Assembly (NCBI GenBank): GCA_003427395.1
Contig: BFEA01000060.1
Span: 2,476,233 to 2,540,232 of the forward strand
Source of the DNA: Chara braunii
Lineage: Eukaryota; Streptophyta; Charophyceae; Charales; Characeae
Direction of reading: 5' to 3'
DNA length: 64,000 nt
This document shows positions 53,495-64,000 of the stretch, in pieces (positions within the stretch are counted from its first letter, which is position 1; each line of letters begins with the position of its first letter). The notes under the pieces are model-generated. The model was not told the origin of the DNA, ran no database searches, and worked only from the letters and a program-made list of their open reading frames with translations. A program made the translations under genes and the position numbers.

Positions 53495-54085
53495 ACTAGA
53501 ACTGTTGCTAACGTCGACAAGAAAGGTAAACAAGTCACCGTTGAGAACATACCATCCACCTCCGGGACTGCGAGTGATGTGGATTCGATTACTGAGAGTT
53601 CTGGGAAGTTGACCATACAGGACAAACGGAGGAGGGGGGTAAATGCGCCGATCGGCGATAGCCCTCCCGTTGTCACACCAGCTAAGCGTGCCAATAAGCA
53701 GACTAGCGTGCGACCGTTACGACTTACCGAACGCCTGCAGCAAACGAGGACGGCCGTCTCCATCCGGAAGGCGGTCAATGGACAAACAATGAAAGCGCTG
53801 ACATCCATCAAAGCTCCATCGAGCGATGTGATGATGGAACGGATGGTCTTTCTTGACAGTAACCGGCGAGATCTCTCAGGCCTGGACTGTGATATGCTTC
53901 ATGCCATCTGCCGTGATGAGGGTGTTACGTACGGTACTAAGGTGCAGGCAATCTTCGATATAGCCGACCGTCGTGCCCAAGTACGGTTCGGTGACGCTGT
54001 TCCGAATTTCGGAACGGTCGTGAACCTCGGTAGTGACGAGGAGCGTTCTAGCCATGATGGCGACGACGACGAGGCACAAGCATGA
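53495..54085 (+). pseudogene. PLE middle region with SAP-like motif
   Basis: The same phase continues after the TAG for about 196 codons to TGA at 54083-54085. It is serine-, threonine- and lysine-rich at first (DKRRRG, PAKRANKQT, likely nuclear and nucleic-acid binding). At 53872-53985 is LSGLDCDMLHAICRDEGVTY, then a GTK-x-AIFDIADRR block, which fits a SAP-type DNA-binding helix pair (L..L, G.K...I..I). It ends in an acidic tail (GDDDE). The SAP assignment is by pattern only. Confidence 0.55.
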
Positions 54086-54664
54086 TTTGGGTGGACTACG
54101 GACCAGTTAATGCTGATCTCCGAAGTCATCATGTCTTTTCGGAAAGCCGTTGACGATGAATTCAAGTTGGACTGGATTTTTTGCTTACTCGTTCTATTGT
54201 TGGCACTCCGTGGTTGTCTTCGATGGTTGACTAAATGCGTTGACTCATGGGTACGTCTCTTTCAAAAGTATGGAATTGACTTTTTTAAGCATCCTAACTG
54301 AGTGTATGTTGTTACATCGATTCTCTGCAAATCGCAGTATGTCGGACAAACGTCTAGATCACCGGTAGTAAGATGGAAGGAGCACTTGTCTGTTTTCAAA
54401 CGAAGTGGGAAGACTATGCACTTATATCGATGGTGGAAATGTTTTGGCGCCGAGTCTTATGCCTTGTTGCCTGTTGAGATAGTCGAGCCCGATGACTTAA
54501 TCAAGGTTGAAGTTGTCTTCATTCGTCAATGGAGTCCCTTCCTTAATTCCGTAGGCAAGTCTACCCCTAAGTTAGGTAATAGACGGCTAGGGAAGGAGCG
54601 AAGAAGGGCCCAAGCAGTTGACTGCGATGTGAGGGGAACTGAGCGGGCGGTCAATCCAATATGA
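54086..54664 (+). pseudogene. PLE GIY-YIG endonuclease
   Basis: Still in the same phase. A short hydrophobic stretch (LDWIFCLLVLLLALRG, near 54170-54215) precedes TGA at 54299-54301, immediately followed by VYVVTSILCKSQYVGQTSR. VYVV and YVGQT are the GIY and YIG strands; R at about 54372 and H of WKEH follow, and E at 54509-54511 in KVEVVFI fits the catalytic glutamate, then RQWSPFLN. GIY-YIG nucleases nick DNA to prime reverse transcription in PLEs. The TGA falls exactly where the domain begins. A second TGA at 54662 ends the segment. Confidence 0.8.
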
Positions 54665-55567
54665 GTTCGTTTGAATGTTGATGACAATTGGACAGTGGAC
54701 ATTTTCGATCTACTACGCGCACAAGATGATGTCGGTGACCGCGCATTCTCGTTCCATATTGAGGGAGGGGCCACGTGGTGTTTGCAAAGCATTTGGCTTC
54801 TCTTGTGTGTCCTATAATGGTGTTGACGGTCAGTTGAAAGATTTTAAGCAGGCTTTTGAAACCAAGGGCTTGATCCATTTCAAGTATTTGCGCGCTGGAA
54901 AGCCCGTAAACGTACTAATAAACCTTATTTAGTTTCCATTCTCAAGAATCCGCGACGTTTGGAGTCATTGAGGAGATGGGATTTGGATTCCCTCTCGAGC
55001 CTGTTTAATACTATTAAAGAGTTTGATAAGAAAGGGATTCGCTCGTATTTGCGACGCCTTATTGGCAGAGTTGTAAATGATGGCTTTGGTTTTAATTTTT
55101 CCGCACGTATTGTTTGTCGTTTGTTGTTTGATGATAGAATCAATTTAGTTGACGTTCGAAAGTTGGTTAATGACAAATTGGGTTATCTACACCTACCTCC
55201 TTGCATAGTTCGTCGCACGCGATGTAAGATCCGCCTTGTGTGGGTTCGTAACCCAAGCATAGCGGATATTTTGCACAACCATCGTGCTCTCGCACGAGCG
55301 GAAGTGCTCCCCTGCACCTGTGCAGGTCTGCCGTACCCTAGGGTACGAGGCCACGTGCGCGTAAGACGTCGCGAGCTAGAGGGTATTTCCCCTTTGTTGT
55401 CTAACGCCAACAACATCCCGAAAGTGAACGGGGTCGACAGATTGGTGATGTTGGGAAAAGAAATTTGGGAAGGATTCGAACGATGGGCAAATGTGAAAGG
55501 ACAGTTTGTCTTTTGCTCGGAGATTGAACTTAGGAGGTGCATGACGAAGACCGCATTTGCTGATTAG
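54665..55567 (+). pseudogene. PLE linker with CxC motif
   Basis: After a disturbed stretch (54665-54890) with the best coding in another phase, the original phase resumes (ARKRTNKPYLVSIL near 54900) and stays open to TAG at 55565-55567. It carries LDSLSSLFNTIKEFDKKGIR, a VRNPSIADILHN stretch, and CTCAGLPYPRVRGH with a CxC pair at 55313-55321 and a histidine ten residues on, matching the cysteine-histidine motif expected between GIY-YIG and RT in permuted PLEs. Confidence 0.6.
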
Positions 55568-56941
55568 TGTCTGTTGGATAAACGTGATGTGATCGAGTTG
55601 AGAGACCGGTTCAAAGGATTGGTTCTTACCCCTTTGGATCGGAATCCTGGCGAAACTTTGGTGATGTGTCCTTTACTCTTTTACAAGGGCATGATGATGT
55701 TGTTCATCCCTAATGCTGGGTATACTCCTACTACACACACCAGAATTGAATTATTGAGTGTGATGAAGGAAACTTTGCGGGAAGATGGAATGCTCAGTTT
55801 TGCTAAATGGGATGGGAAGGGAACCATCGGGCATGCCTACGCTATGCCTAAGCACAAGGACCCGGATCGTTTCCGTCCTATATGCCCTTCGTACACTGAG
55901 CCTACCGCTCGGACGAGCAAGGCTGTTGTGAAAGGCCTTAACCATTTGCTGTACACACTCCCATGCGACTGGCATTTCAATTTGAAAGTTGTGTCTTCGT
56001 TGAAGAGCACTTTGACCAGAGCCAACAGGAAGCTTCTTTTATTGGATGGCACCCCAAATGTGACGGCGATGTCTTTCGACATCAAGGATATGTTCAGCTT
56101 GTTACCGCATCAGGACATCTTGGACGCAGTTGACTGGCTTTTGGACTTCCATAGCCAGAGGAATCGCTTTTTTGTTCGTGTAAATCCAAGAGGAAGGGGT
56201 GTAAGTTTCGGCACCAGAGCCGGCTACGATCACTGGAGGAAGCTGGGTTTTGAGGAGATACGGAAGTTCGTGATCTTTGAACTGTCGCATACATATACAT
56301 CGGCCTTGGGTGTGTTGCTGCAGCAGAGGGTGGACATCCCGATGGGGAAGAGTACAAGCCCACTCTTTGCCTGCATCATGTGTGCACGAGCAAAATTTCT
56401 TTTTCTTAGCAGTTTGGGAAAGATGAGGAGACTCGTGTTTGGCGTCAGACTCATCGATGATGTGAGCATTTTCGTCGCTGGATGCGACTCTACCCCTGTC
56501 GAAGTGGACAAGGTTTTCTCCGATTTCACCCCGTGCTACCCTGACAGCCTCACTTTGAAACGAACAGATAATGGGTCAGGCACATGGAACTTTTTGGGCT
56601 GTGAGGTCAGAGTAAGTCGGTGTTTTCCTTACGTGTCCTGTGTTCAGGTCTAAAAAAACGAGGCATCAATTTGGCATGACGAGTCGCTAACTTTCTGTAA
56701 CGGTCAATCTTACCTTTCGTGGGGTAGTGAACTGCAGAAGAGTGCAGTTGTAGCGAGTTACTTGCATTGCATCGACCGGAACACGACGATCCGGCATGAA
56801 ATTCCCCGAAGAGTGATCTATTTGCAAAGAAAATTGCGTCTGAAAGATTTCCCCTTGGATTTTTTCCTACGTGTGTTAAAGCGCTTCGCTCACAGGAGGG
56901 ATGAGCCTTGGAAATTGGCTTTGAAACTTGTCTCGGTGTAG
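55568..56941 (+). pseudogene. PLE reverse transcriptase
   Basis: The same phase gives a PLE RT. The motifs are TPLDRNPGETLVMCP (near 55630), GHAYAMPKHKDPDRFRPICP, FDIKDMFSLLPH (56075-56109, motif A aspartate present), VDIPMGKSTSPLFACIMC (motif B, near 56330), RLIDDVSIF (catalytic IDD at 56453-56461) and NFLGCEV. After TAA at 56651-56653 the phase stays open to TAG at 56939-56941, adding a C-terminal region (GSELQKSAVVASYLH, PRRVIYLQRKL, FLRVLKRFAHRRDEPW). All catalytic residues are present; only stops prevent function. Confidence 0.85.
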
Positions 56942-57541
56942 TTGATTGATCGTCCATAGTGTGGATAGCATGGACGAGCTGACCTGCCTTTGACTCCCCG
57001 TTATCGGGTGGACGTACGTCGTCGAGTATAGTGACAGGGTTCTTGCACATAGTTTTTTTAGTGTGCTTGGTAGTAACAGGGTTTTCGCTGCATAGTTCTT
57101 GTTTGTGCCTTTTGTGTGGGTTATTTTGTGACCCTTTTGAGCCCAGCGTCCTGCCTTTGGTTTGGTTTTGGCTCGAACCGCGGTGCATTCAGGCCCTGGC
57201 TTCGCCTGTTAGTACCCGTTTGCTTGGATTTGGTTTTGAGGTTAACTTGTTACGCGTCTGGTAATCGCCACGGGCTGTCGGTAGTATCCTGTCTGACACA
57301 AGTATTAAAGGACTGTTGACGCAGAAGTAGTCCTCTTTCAGTCCCGGTCTTTCGCGGCATCAGCCAAAAAAAACCATGGCGTTTGCGGCCGTGTTTGCGG
57401 ATTTACAGGGTTGGTGTAATGATGGATGGTTATCGATTGTTGTACACTTCTTGTCAACTTGCGTGGTGTGAACTTGTGTAATGACTCACTGCTCATTGCC
57501 ATGATTGTTCCACCTTCTGTATTGTTCATCTTCATAACCTC
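56895..57541 (+). repeat. Downstream pseudo-LTR of the PLE
   Basis: 647 bp, matching 52027-52657 with scattered substitutions and an extra 15-20 bases near 57145. It likely contains the 3' processing region. Confidence 0.9.
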
Positions 57542-57549
57542 AGCCAAAA
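57538..57549. repeat. Right target-site duplication of the PLE
   Basis: CCTCAGCCAAAA, matching 52015-52026. Confidence 0.75.
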
Positions 57550-57756
57550 GTTGTTTGTATTGCAATTGTACAGAATATATTTTTTTCTGGATTTTTTTGA
57601 CTTTTTTGTTTTTTTGTTTTTTGTTTTTGGCGCTGGGGCTGCCCAGAACCCTACCCGGAGGTCAATGCCCGGTCGGGCACCCGGGCATGTATCCGGGCAC
57701 AAGTTGGGTGCCCGGGCGCCTGGAAAAACAACCTAGTAAAAAAATGAAAAAAGAAA

Positions 57757-57757
<1 letters not shown>

Positions 57758-57789
<32 letters not shown>

Positions 57790-57985
57790 GGGGGGAATCG
57801 CCTCCCCCCCGCGTACACATACACACACAATCGAAACGGCGGAAAAGATATGGAATCAATCAATCAATGATCAATCGAAAGAAAAAAATTGAAAAAAAAG
57901 GAATTCGTTTTCTTTGAATTTTTTCCTTCTGATTGATTGATTGATTGTGGGGGGGTCGCCTCCCCCCGTACACACACACACAGGG
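57758..57985. repeat. Duplicated (GATT)n + G-run + CACA unit
   Basis: GATTGATTGATTGTGGGGGG, then TCGCCTCCCCCC and GTACACACACAC, occurs at 57758-57830 and again at 57931-57980; an inverted (ATCA)n stretch lies between (57855-57880). Confidence 0.8.
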
Positions 57986-57989
57986 GATC

Positions 57990-58768
57990 GATGCAAAGAA
58001 AAAAAGCGGCAGTGGGGAGGCGGACAGAGAAGGAAAAAAACTTAAAAAAAAAAACGGTGAAAGGTAAGCTCTGCCAAAAGAAGAAAAGGGGTAAGGTAAA
58101 AATAGGATTGTACAAACACATACGTACTATTGATCATTATCGGCTAAGAGATTGATTTTGTACTAAGTAGCTCCCCCTAATGATTGACTCGATGTGAACG
58201 AGTAGCAAGCGCCCTGACATAACTAGTGCGTATGCCTTATTGGTAGAAACACAATGGAACTTGAGAAGTGTGGAGCTCGCATACCCCACATTGAGCAATG
58301 TTATGGGCACAAGCCAAATACCGAACATGCGGGGTGACTCTCTTTTTCGGTGTTGTGTTTTGTTGTTTTTTTTGTAAAAGATTTTTTACGCCTTTTCCGG
58401 AGTAGCTTCCAAGAGAAGCAGCATGTTAACTTAGGAAAGGACATTTTCGGATAGCAAATCCTTGCGCACGCACCCGCTGCGGCACATGATCTCGTTGGGG
58501 CCATTCGATCTAGTGGCAATAGAGAACATCACAATGGATCTAATCTTGGTGCATCAGCCCCTGATCGCAGTTACCATTCGACAGTGTTGTTTCAATTTTT
58601 TTTTACGAATCACTTTCCAGTGAGTCTGTTTTTTTTGTCTTTTTTTCTTTTTTTTTTTCTTTTTTTTCCTCTTCATTTCTTATTTTTTCTTCCCCTTTCG
58701 TTTTCTTGTGCATCTTGTCTTTTCAGGAATGAATCGACCACGCCGAAAAATTCCTTAGTACATAGAGA
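57990..58768. other. Unassigned DNA, T-rich
   Basis: Long T-rich runs at 58595-58700. No gene recognised. Confidence 0.3.
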
Positions 58769-59044
58769 ATGACAAAGAAACAAGGTTGTTTAGAGGTAGC
58801 CTCAGGTAGGAACTTCCCTAGAGATCCCATAATTTTTTCGCCACGCGTGCCCTGTATTTGGCCAAGGTCAGTTGTCGGACCAAAGTGTTGCATGCTCCCC
58901 GGTTTCGCACACTCGGGTTTCACGGTTGGGAGCGGAGTTACCTCCGAGGACGACGCCAGATCGCTGCTGAAGTACATCATGGATTACCAAGTGGATCAGG
59001 ACATGGTGGATCGGCTGATAGACGATAGAGAGGATGTGGTATAG
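58769..59044 (+). CDS. Hypothetical open frame, 91 codons
   Basis: MTKKQGCLEVASGRNF onward, ending with a charged stretch (DYQVDQDMVDRLIDDREDVV). No domain is recognised. The bases before the ATG (CAG followed by GAATG) could be a 3' splice site, so it might be an exon or part of a decayed element. Confidence 0.2.
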   Translation: MTKKQGCLEVASGRNFPRDPIIFSPRVPCIWPRSVVGPKCCMLPGFAHSGFTVGSGVTSEDDARSLLKYIMDYQVDQDMVDRLIDDREDVV

Positions 59045-61261
59045 ACCCATACTTGCTCGAGTCCCCTACCCAACGTTATCGCACGCCCCCTGCAGCGCTT
59101 GTTGGCAGGTCATGAGTTTTCACCTGCCCCATAAACCCACAACTCACCAGTGTCATCACTCCACGCTCCTGTATGCGGGGATGATCGCGTGCTTCTTCAT
59201 CCCTTACAATCTATTTCGTTGGGCGTGTGGCAAGTTGTCGGAACTAGGTTCTATGGTACTGCAGCATGAGCATACGGAGGAGAAGGCGGGGGTTGCTATC
59301 GAGATGTCAGCATATGCGTTGCTTGCATTCATTGTGTTGTTGGCGTTCCTTGCGTTTCTGGCTTCTTGTTCCATTTGCAGACGTTGCCACTGCCAGCTCA
59401 GCTTCGACTTCCTAAGCATGTGTGACAAAAGTAGGTGTTCCCCTCTGATGAAGTCGTGCATTAGTGACTAGAGGCAGAAAAACACTTCAGGAATTGTCAC
59501 TACCCTCCCTGCTTTGGTTGTCGGGGCTAGCCTTCCATATTACGAGGAGTTGCCTCTAGGGATGCAGCTTGTCTACTCACTGTTACATTAAATTTTAGTC
59601 AAATCGATGTTCCATATGTTTGCTTGTTTGTTGCTCAATGGTTGGAAAGAAAGAAGGAAATTTACTTCAGCACATTGGCCTGAAGGAGGCCGTATTTTTC
59701 AGATGAGGACTTGCATGTCATTGTTCTTTGTCTTGTTGTTTTGTGAATTCTCTCTCCCTTTTTTTTTTATGGAATGGTCTCATGTGTTATACTTTGCCTC
59801 CCCTTTTATGATTCCCTATGACCAACTTGATTGCTTTCGTCCTATGCATATATTGCACCTGACTGTAAGTTCCACTAGAACAGGAACCCCTACGAGGAGT
59901 GGCATCTCATTTCCGGGGTTTGATAATTCCCGTTGGCATATCCTTGATCTAACGGAACAATGGCTATACGTTGGCTACCCGTCCACATCATCAGTGAACG
60001 ATGGATGCATGAGGTACCGCACATAAATACGCCTCTTGCACATTATATCGATATATACGGTCTTAGGATCTGATTGATTGAACACCATGACATTCATTAA
60101 TACTGCATAATTATTAGGGTTTAGATCGCGCACATGTTTTTTTATTTTTGTTCATTTGACCCTCACTTGATGGCATGATGCCCTGACACGATGATTAGTG
60201 CTCCATGAGCAGGCATGTACTCAAAAGTTGCATGTGGCATAAATAACCTCCTACGCACGGGCAACTCCCCGCACACAGTATCTGGCCATATGATCACTGA
60301 CCAGTGACCTCCATATCAGCATCGGGCAGATTACTGTTTGCAGTCTTACCCTTTCGCATGTTTTTTTGCTACCCTTACTATAATGAATGGCTTCTTACAT
60401 ATGGCATGCTACTCTCTCCCTCTTGGAAGGTTACTCGACACAACTGTAAGCAGCTGTTGATCGGCGAATTGGATTTTTTTGTGATTTCTTTAACCATGGT
60501 GGTTTGTATTCACTGGTATGAATTACATCATATCTTGGGGCATGGGTGGGAACCCCTACGGGAAACATCAAGCTTTCATGCATAAGCATGACTCTGTGGT
60601 GATACTTCCTGTATGGGTTGCTAAGACCGGTGCTCGATTGAAACATTGCGGTTGGTTGCATTGATGGTTAATCTCTCATACCCTCATGGTTCACGAAAAG
60701 ATCCCCTGATCTTCTATTTTGCCATAGCTTAGCCAATGATATCGGTCCTCGGAAGTACGACCCACGGTCATCCGCCTGCACGAACCACCCGAGCTGTTGA
60801 AACCCGTCAGAACCGCGCTAGAATCCCATTTTGAGTTGGATGGTTGAATAAATCCTATCCTTGCTGATAAGATTGATGGAAGTCGTGCTGATAGATTGCT
60901 TCGGAGCTTGACCATGATACGATTATCGTATTATATTTCAATATGTTCTTTCACATGTACTATAACACACAACCAGGTGGAGGGATCCTCCCGATAGCGT
61001 TGTTGGTGGTGTGTCCCACCGACCGCACCCCTGAGTATCCAGGCAGGATAAGCATAGGTAATCACCGAATATTGTCGGGGAACTTGGGATAAGCGGACGC
61101 TTCAGGGTCCTGCTGGGTAGGGTGTGCGTTGTCTATCATATACTGAGGTGAGAACGTGGCCATAAGCTACTTCATTTCTCTCTTGTACCAGAGCGTTTCT
61201 GTTTTTGTTTTTTTTCTTTGGTTTTTTCCTGTGTCTTGTCCCTTACTTTGTTGCTTTGTTG
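59045..61261. other. Unassigned; short plus-strand frames
   Basis: Frames at 59034-59471 (with a hydrophobic stretch, ALLAFIVLLAFLAFLASC), 59607-60026 and 60304-60585 are plausible but unrecognised. They may be scattered pieces of a decayed gene or element leading to 61262. Confidence 0.25.
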
Positions 61262-62137
61262 ATGCAAATCCCTCCGAGGGAGTTTTTTCCTGGAGGATGG
61301 TGGGACGAAGTCACCAGCAAATACGAGTGGCTTAAGGAGCAGGCATAACCCAACAAACCAGCGCAGACTCTCATTGCCACTATGAAGCTAGAGATCCTAA
61401 ACGCAATAAGAAAGGTGGTTGGCACTAGGGATTTTCAGAATTTTTTCTCCATGATAGGATTCAGCGATCTGACCAATCTTGCATGTGCTTAGGATATAGG
61501 TAGGGAGGTTTTTGACAATAAGTTTTTACATACCGCGACAGAACTTAAACTGAGAAAGGTGGACTATGAGAGGGAATGTGTCGAACTGCCCGCTAGAACA
61601 GCAAGGGTAGAACAAACGTTTCTCAAGATCTGGAGCCTAGATCATTCGCATCTCCAAGGGCAAGACACAGAGACACCACGCACCATCGTCGATGCCTTGG
61701 TTATGGATGACGAGGAGATAGCAGAATTGAACGCTGCCATAGCTGCTATAGTCGCCTCTGCTAGTCATAGCCCTGAGAAGGATGCCTCCTCACAGAACAA
61801 ACAGTTCACTGCATTCGCCCCCCTTCCTTCGCCACATTGGATAGAGCACACGGTTGTCAGTTTCCGACAGGCACTTTGGAAATTTGACACCTTTAATTAC
61901 CTCACTTCGTTTTCTATGAATACGCTTGTTTTTCTCGTTAATTTTAGTAAGGAAGAAATTGTTACATACAAAGCGAATGAGATGACCGAAGTATTGTCGT
62001 ATTGTCCACCGAGGAAACCATCTTTCAGTCCGACCATCCTCAAATTCCCGATGTTATCAATGTTAGACCACGCAAAGTGTGAGGTACACAACCCCAGTCA
62101 TGTGGCAAAAGAAGATATGGTCTGCCCCCGAAGTTGA
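61262..62137 (+). pseudogene. Decayed unidentified coding region, part 1
   Basis: One phase reads through from ATG 61262 to TGA 62135-62137, broken only by TAA at 61346 and TAG at 61490. It is well-composed protein sequence (WWDEVTSKYEWLKEQ, LEILNAIRKVVGTRDFQNFF, IAELNAAIAAIVASAS, FRQALWKFDTFNYL). I recognise no family. The persistence of one phase over 290 codons argues for a once-real gene or element protein. Alternatives are a pseudogene of a host family or a transposon accessory protein. Confidence 0.4.
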
Positions 62138-62237
62138 CCGAAAAGGCTTGGGGAAGTCCTGGAATGTCAGACGACCATACCTAAGGCGTTAGTGCGTTAC
62201 TGAGAGGAAGAAGGATTGTGGCATTGGCCCAATATGG

Positions 62238-63053
62238 ATGGATCACGCAATTTGGTACCTACTCGCACATCCGGATATCCTCTTCCCCAATGTTGCATCA
62301 ATCAAGGTAAAGACATCAAGATTCATTCACTTTTTGCGGGTTTCTTGGAAACCAGCCGTCAAGGCATGCCTCACGTTTATGTTTATTCGCGAGATTATGA
62401 CTGACACGATCACAGCTCTAGAAAAGGATCCGACACTCACTTCGGAATCTGTAATCCATAGGTCGAAGTGGAAGTACAACTCACCGATTACGATCGGGAG
62501 CATGCTCCTGCCCACAAGAGTGGCTAGCAACCCGAGAGTTAGGACGCAAAACTCTCCATTGGTTGTCTCACCCAGACAAAGGGTCCTCCCTTTTGAACCC
62601 AAACCCAAACAGGAGGCACGCCGAGACATGGATCCTCCACTCAGGGGCGAGCAGATGGCTCAACAACGCATGCAAGTCCATGCAAGGGGCAACCCACCAC
62701 CAATGGAGCAGTTGGGAGGTAGGGAGTTGTGCAACATGGCGCTTGCAAAGCGCCCAACTAAATCCAATATGCAGAGAATGGATGACATAATCTTGCCACC
62801 ATGGCTGGATCAGCCATCTCCACTACCGAATTTGTGCGACGTGGTAACGGGAGGGGAGGTGCATCTGACAGCAAGAGGAGTAGGAGGGGTTGTATTGGTT
62901 CACTGTAAGGATGACTCTGGTGCATGTGTACCCAGGCTATCGTTTCTTGACTTACGTTTTTTTTTCGTGTTTTTTTTTTTTTTTTTCTGTTTTTTCTTTT
63001 TCCTTCTTTTTTTCATTCCCGTTTTTTTCGTTTCTTTCCTTCTTTGTCACTAA
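62238..63053 (+). pseudogene. Decayed unidentified coding region, part 2
   Basis: In a different phase from part 1, 271 codons start MDHAIWYLLAHPDILF. The folded-looking part (to about 62560) includes KACLTFMFIREIMTDTITAL and SPITIGSMLLPTRVAS, followed by a proline-, glutamine- and arginine-rich tail. The final 35 residues come from a T-rich tract and are unlikely to be real. Part 1 and part 2 may be joined by an intron or a frameshift near 62140-62230. Unknown function. Confidence 0.35.
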
Positions 63054-64000
63054 AATGTTTTGAATAAAAGGACTGAGTGAGCTTGTTTTATAGACCCCCC
63101 TCGACTTGTTCTGCGAACTTCTGCCCTATACCGTTCAGACGACTGGGTATGGTTATTCAGGACGGAAGCTTTGGCTGAAAAAGGATAAGTCTTGCTACGG
63201 TAGATGACATTATTTGTCAACAAGAAGACAATCCGAGTTGTTGATACAGGTACGTCCCTCTCATACAGGGTGAAGAGCGGGGGGCAACCAACTTAGGGTG
63301 CCAGGATGCTATAGGGGAGACTTGGTCGCACATAGAGGCACTGTTACGTTTGCCGAGATAAATCGATCAGTTCAGGCACATTCTATCGTATCCGAAACTA
63401 CGCAGATGTATATATATACCTCGATGTTATCCGCTACTCTTCTTCGTATATCTATCAACGCTGTCTTTCGTATCATCATCAGGGTACGACTTATTCAGAG
63501 TGGCTATATCACTCGACTAGTCAAGACAGACCGGGTTAGGCGTATGTCTTATGCTCTATGGGAGATGACTCTTTAGGAAAAGTGGATGGATTAAGTCGTG
63601 CGGCATACTAGGGGCCAGATTGCTCGCTGTTGAACCTGCTTCTTGGCAAATCCCCGCAATATAGTAACAAATATGATATATCATAGATTGATTTGAGATA
63701 AGGCGGAGGCGGCAATAGTGTGTGGTGCGGAAGGTGGGGGGAAAAAATAGCGATTATCATTGTACTGGTCTTTATTAGTGATTGTATTCCCTCAGGCTGT
63801 TGTTTAGATCGGGAATTTGGTGGTTAAGTATTACGAGTAGTGATATTCCAAAATTGGTTGCTAAATTAGGTCTTTGAACGGGAGTATTGGGGCTTGTTAT
63901 GTCTAAGAAGCGGGAGGGGGGAGGTACAAGGGAGGACGTGTGGTAGTGGAGGTGGTATTTTATGGGGGCAGGTATGGTGGGGCGGAGCGGCGTGGGAGGG
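63054..64000. other. Unassigned DNA at right edge
   Basis: No gene, RNA or terminal repeat was recognised; a short frame at 63298-63576 has no domain. Confidence 0.3.

Larger units (their letters stand above)
52027..57541 (+). mobile_element. Penelope-like element with N-terminal GIY-YIG
   Basis: A 5.5-kb retroelement with direct terminal repeats (52027-52657 and 56895-57541), a target-site duplication at its outer edges, and coding sequence for a zinc knuckle with coiled coil, a SAP-like motif, a GIY-YIG nuclease, a CxC motif and a PLE RT, in that order. Canonical PLEs carry GIY-YIG after the RT; the order here matches the permuted clade described from green algae and protists (Chlamys- and Naiad-type). 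Partial tandem copies giving long terminal direct repeats (pseudo-LTRs) are usual for PLEs. Nearly all coding lies in one frame, broken by stops at 53492, 54083, 54299, 54662, 55565 and 56651 and by a frameshift between 54665 and about 54890, so this copy is defective but recent enough to keep both borders. Confidence 0.85.

Overview
The window looks like nuclear DNA of a plant-lineage (streptophyte or green algal) eukaryote. Supporting evidence: interstitial TTTAGGG (plant-type) telomere repeats; a plant-type initiator-Met tRNA primer-binding site next to an LTR; a plant-mitochondrial-type tRNA-Tyr embedded in nuclear repeats; U6 snRNA pseudogenes; and Penelope-like elements (PLEs) whose GIY-YIG nuclease lies N-terminal to the reverse transcriptase (RT), an arrangement known from green algae and protists. 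From remembered sequence style my best guess is a charophyte alga such as Chara; this is inference and unverified. I see no intact, recognisable host gene. Almost every codable stretch is a decayed transposable element. The assembly is imperfect, with gaps at 1081, 5764-6278, 22012, 34621 and 42413-42497, three of them bordered by or lying inside sequence that occurs twice.

Layout. 1-3327: a giant palindrome, probably a 2.7-kb LTR on the minus strand, with its primer-binding site at 569-580. 3841-9535 (minus): stacked LINE fragments sharing one 3' UTR, then a PLE RT pseudogene. 10834-13740 (minus): a 5'-truncated LINE with a recognisable RT and zinc-binding tail. 14350-16240: decayed gag-like, zinc-knuckle sequence. 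16569-19395: a decayed Ty3/gypsy RT, RNase H and integrase with MITEs in and beside it. 19421-19547: a mitochondrial tRNA insertion. 19790-21545 (plus): another LINE. 22013-22403: a second PLE RT scrap. 23263-30040: at least five small hairpin elements with GGGCCTCG-type ends, a 105-bp palindromic MITE and a U6 pseudogene.

30782-34890 is a three-level nest: a LINE inside a Harbinger-like element (25-bp perfect inverted ends, TTA target duplication), itself inside a TA-flanked MITE. 35658-43410 is MITEs, SINEs, microsatellites, a 36-G run and a U6 remnant. 43616-46430 is an old LINE RT domain split by three MITEs and by a younger LINE that carries a perfect 21-bp target duplication. 46479-48276 holds a SINE with a 15-bp target duplication, two more MITEs, a LINE tail and a minisatellite.

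52027-57541 is the highlight: a nearly full-length 5.5-kb PLE with about 640-bp direct terminal repeats, an 8-12-bp target duplication, and coding order zinc knuckle, coiled coil, SAP-like motif, GIY-YIG, CxC motif, RT. Most of its coding sequence stays in one reading frame but is broken by stops. 57550-64000 is low-complexity DNA plus one decayed unidentified coding region (61262-63053). The elements do not form a pathway; the window records successive insertions, and the nesting gives their order.
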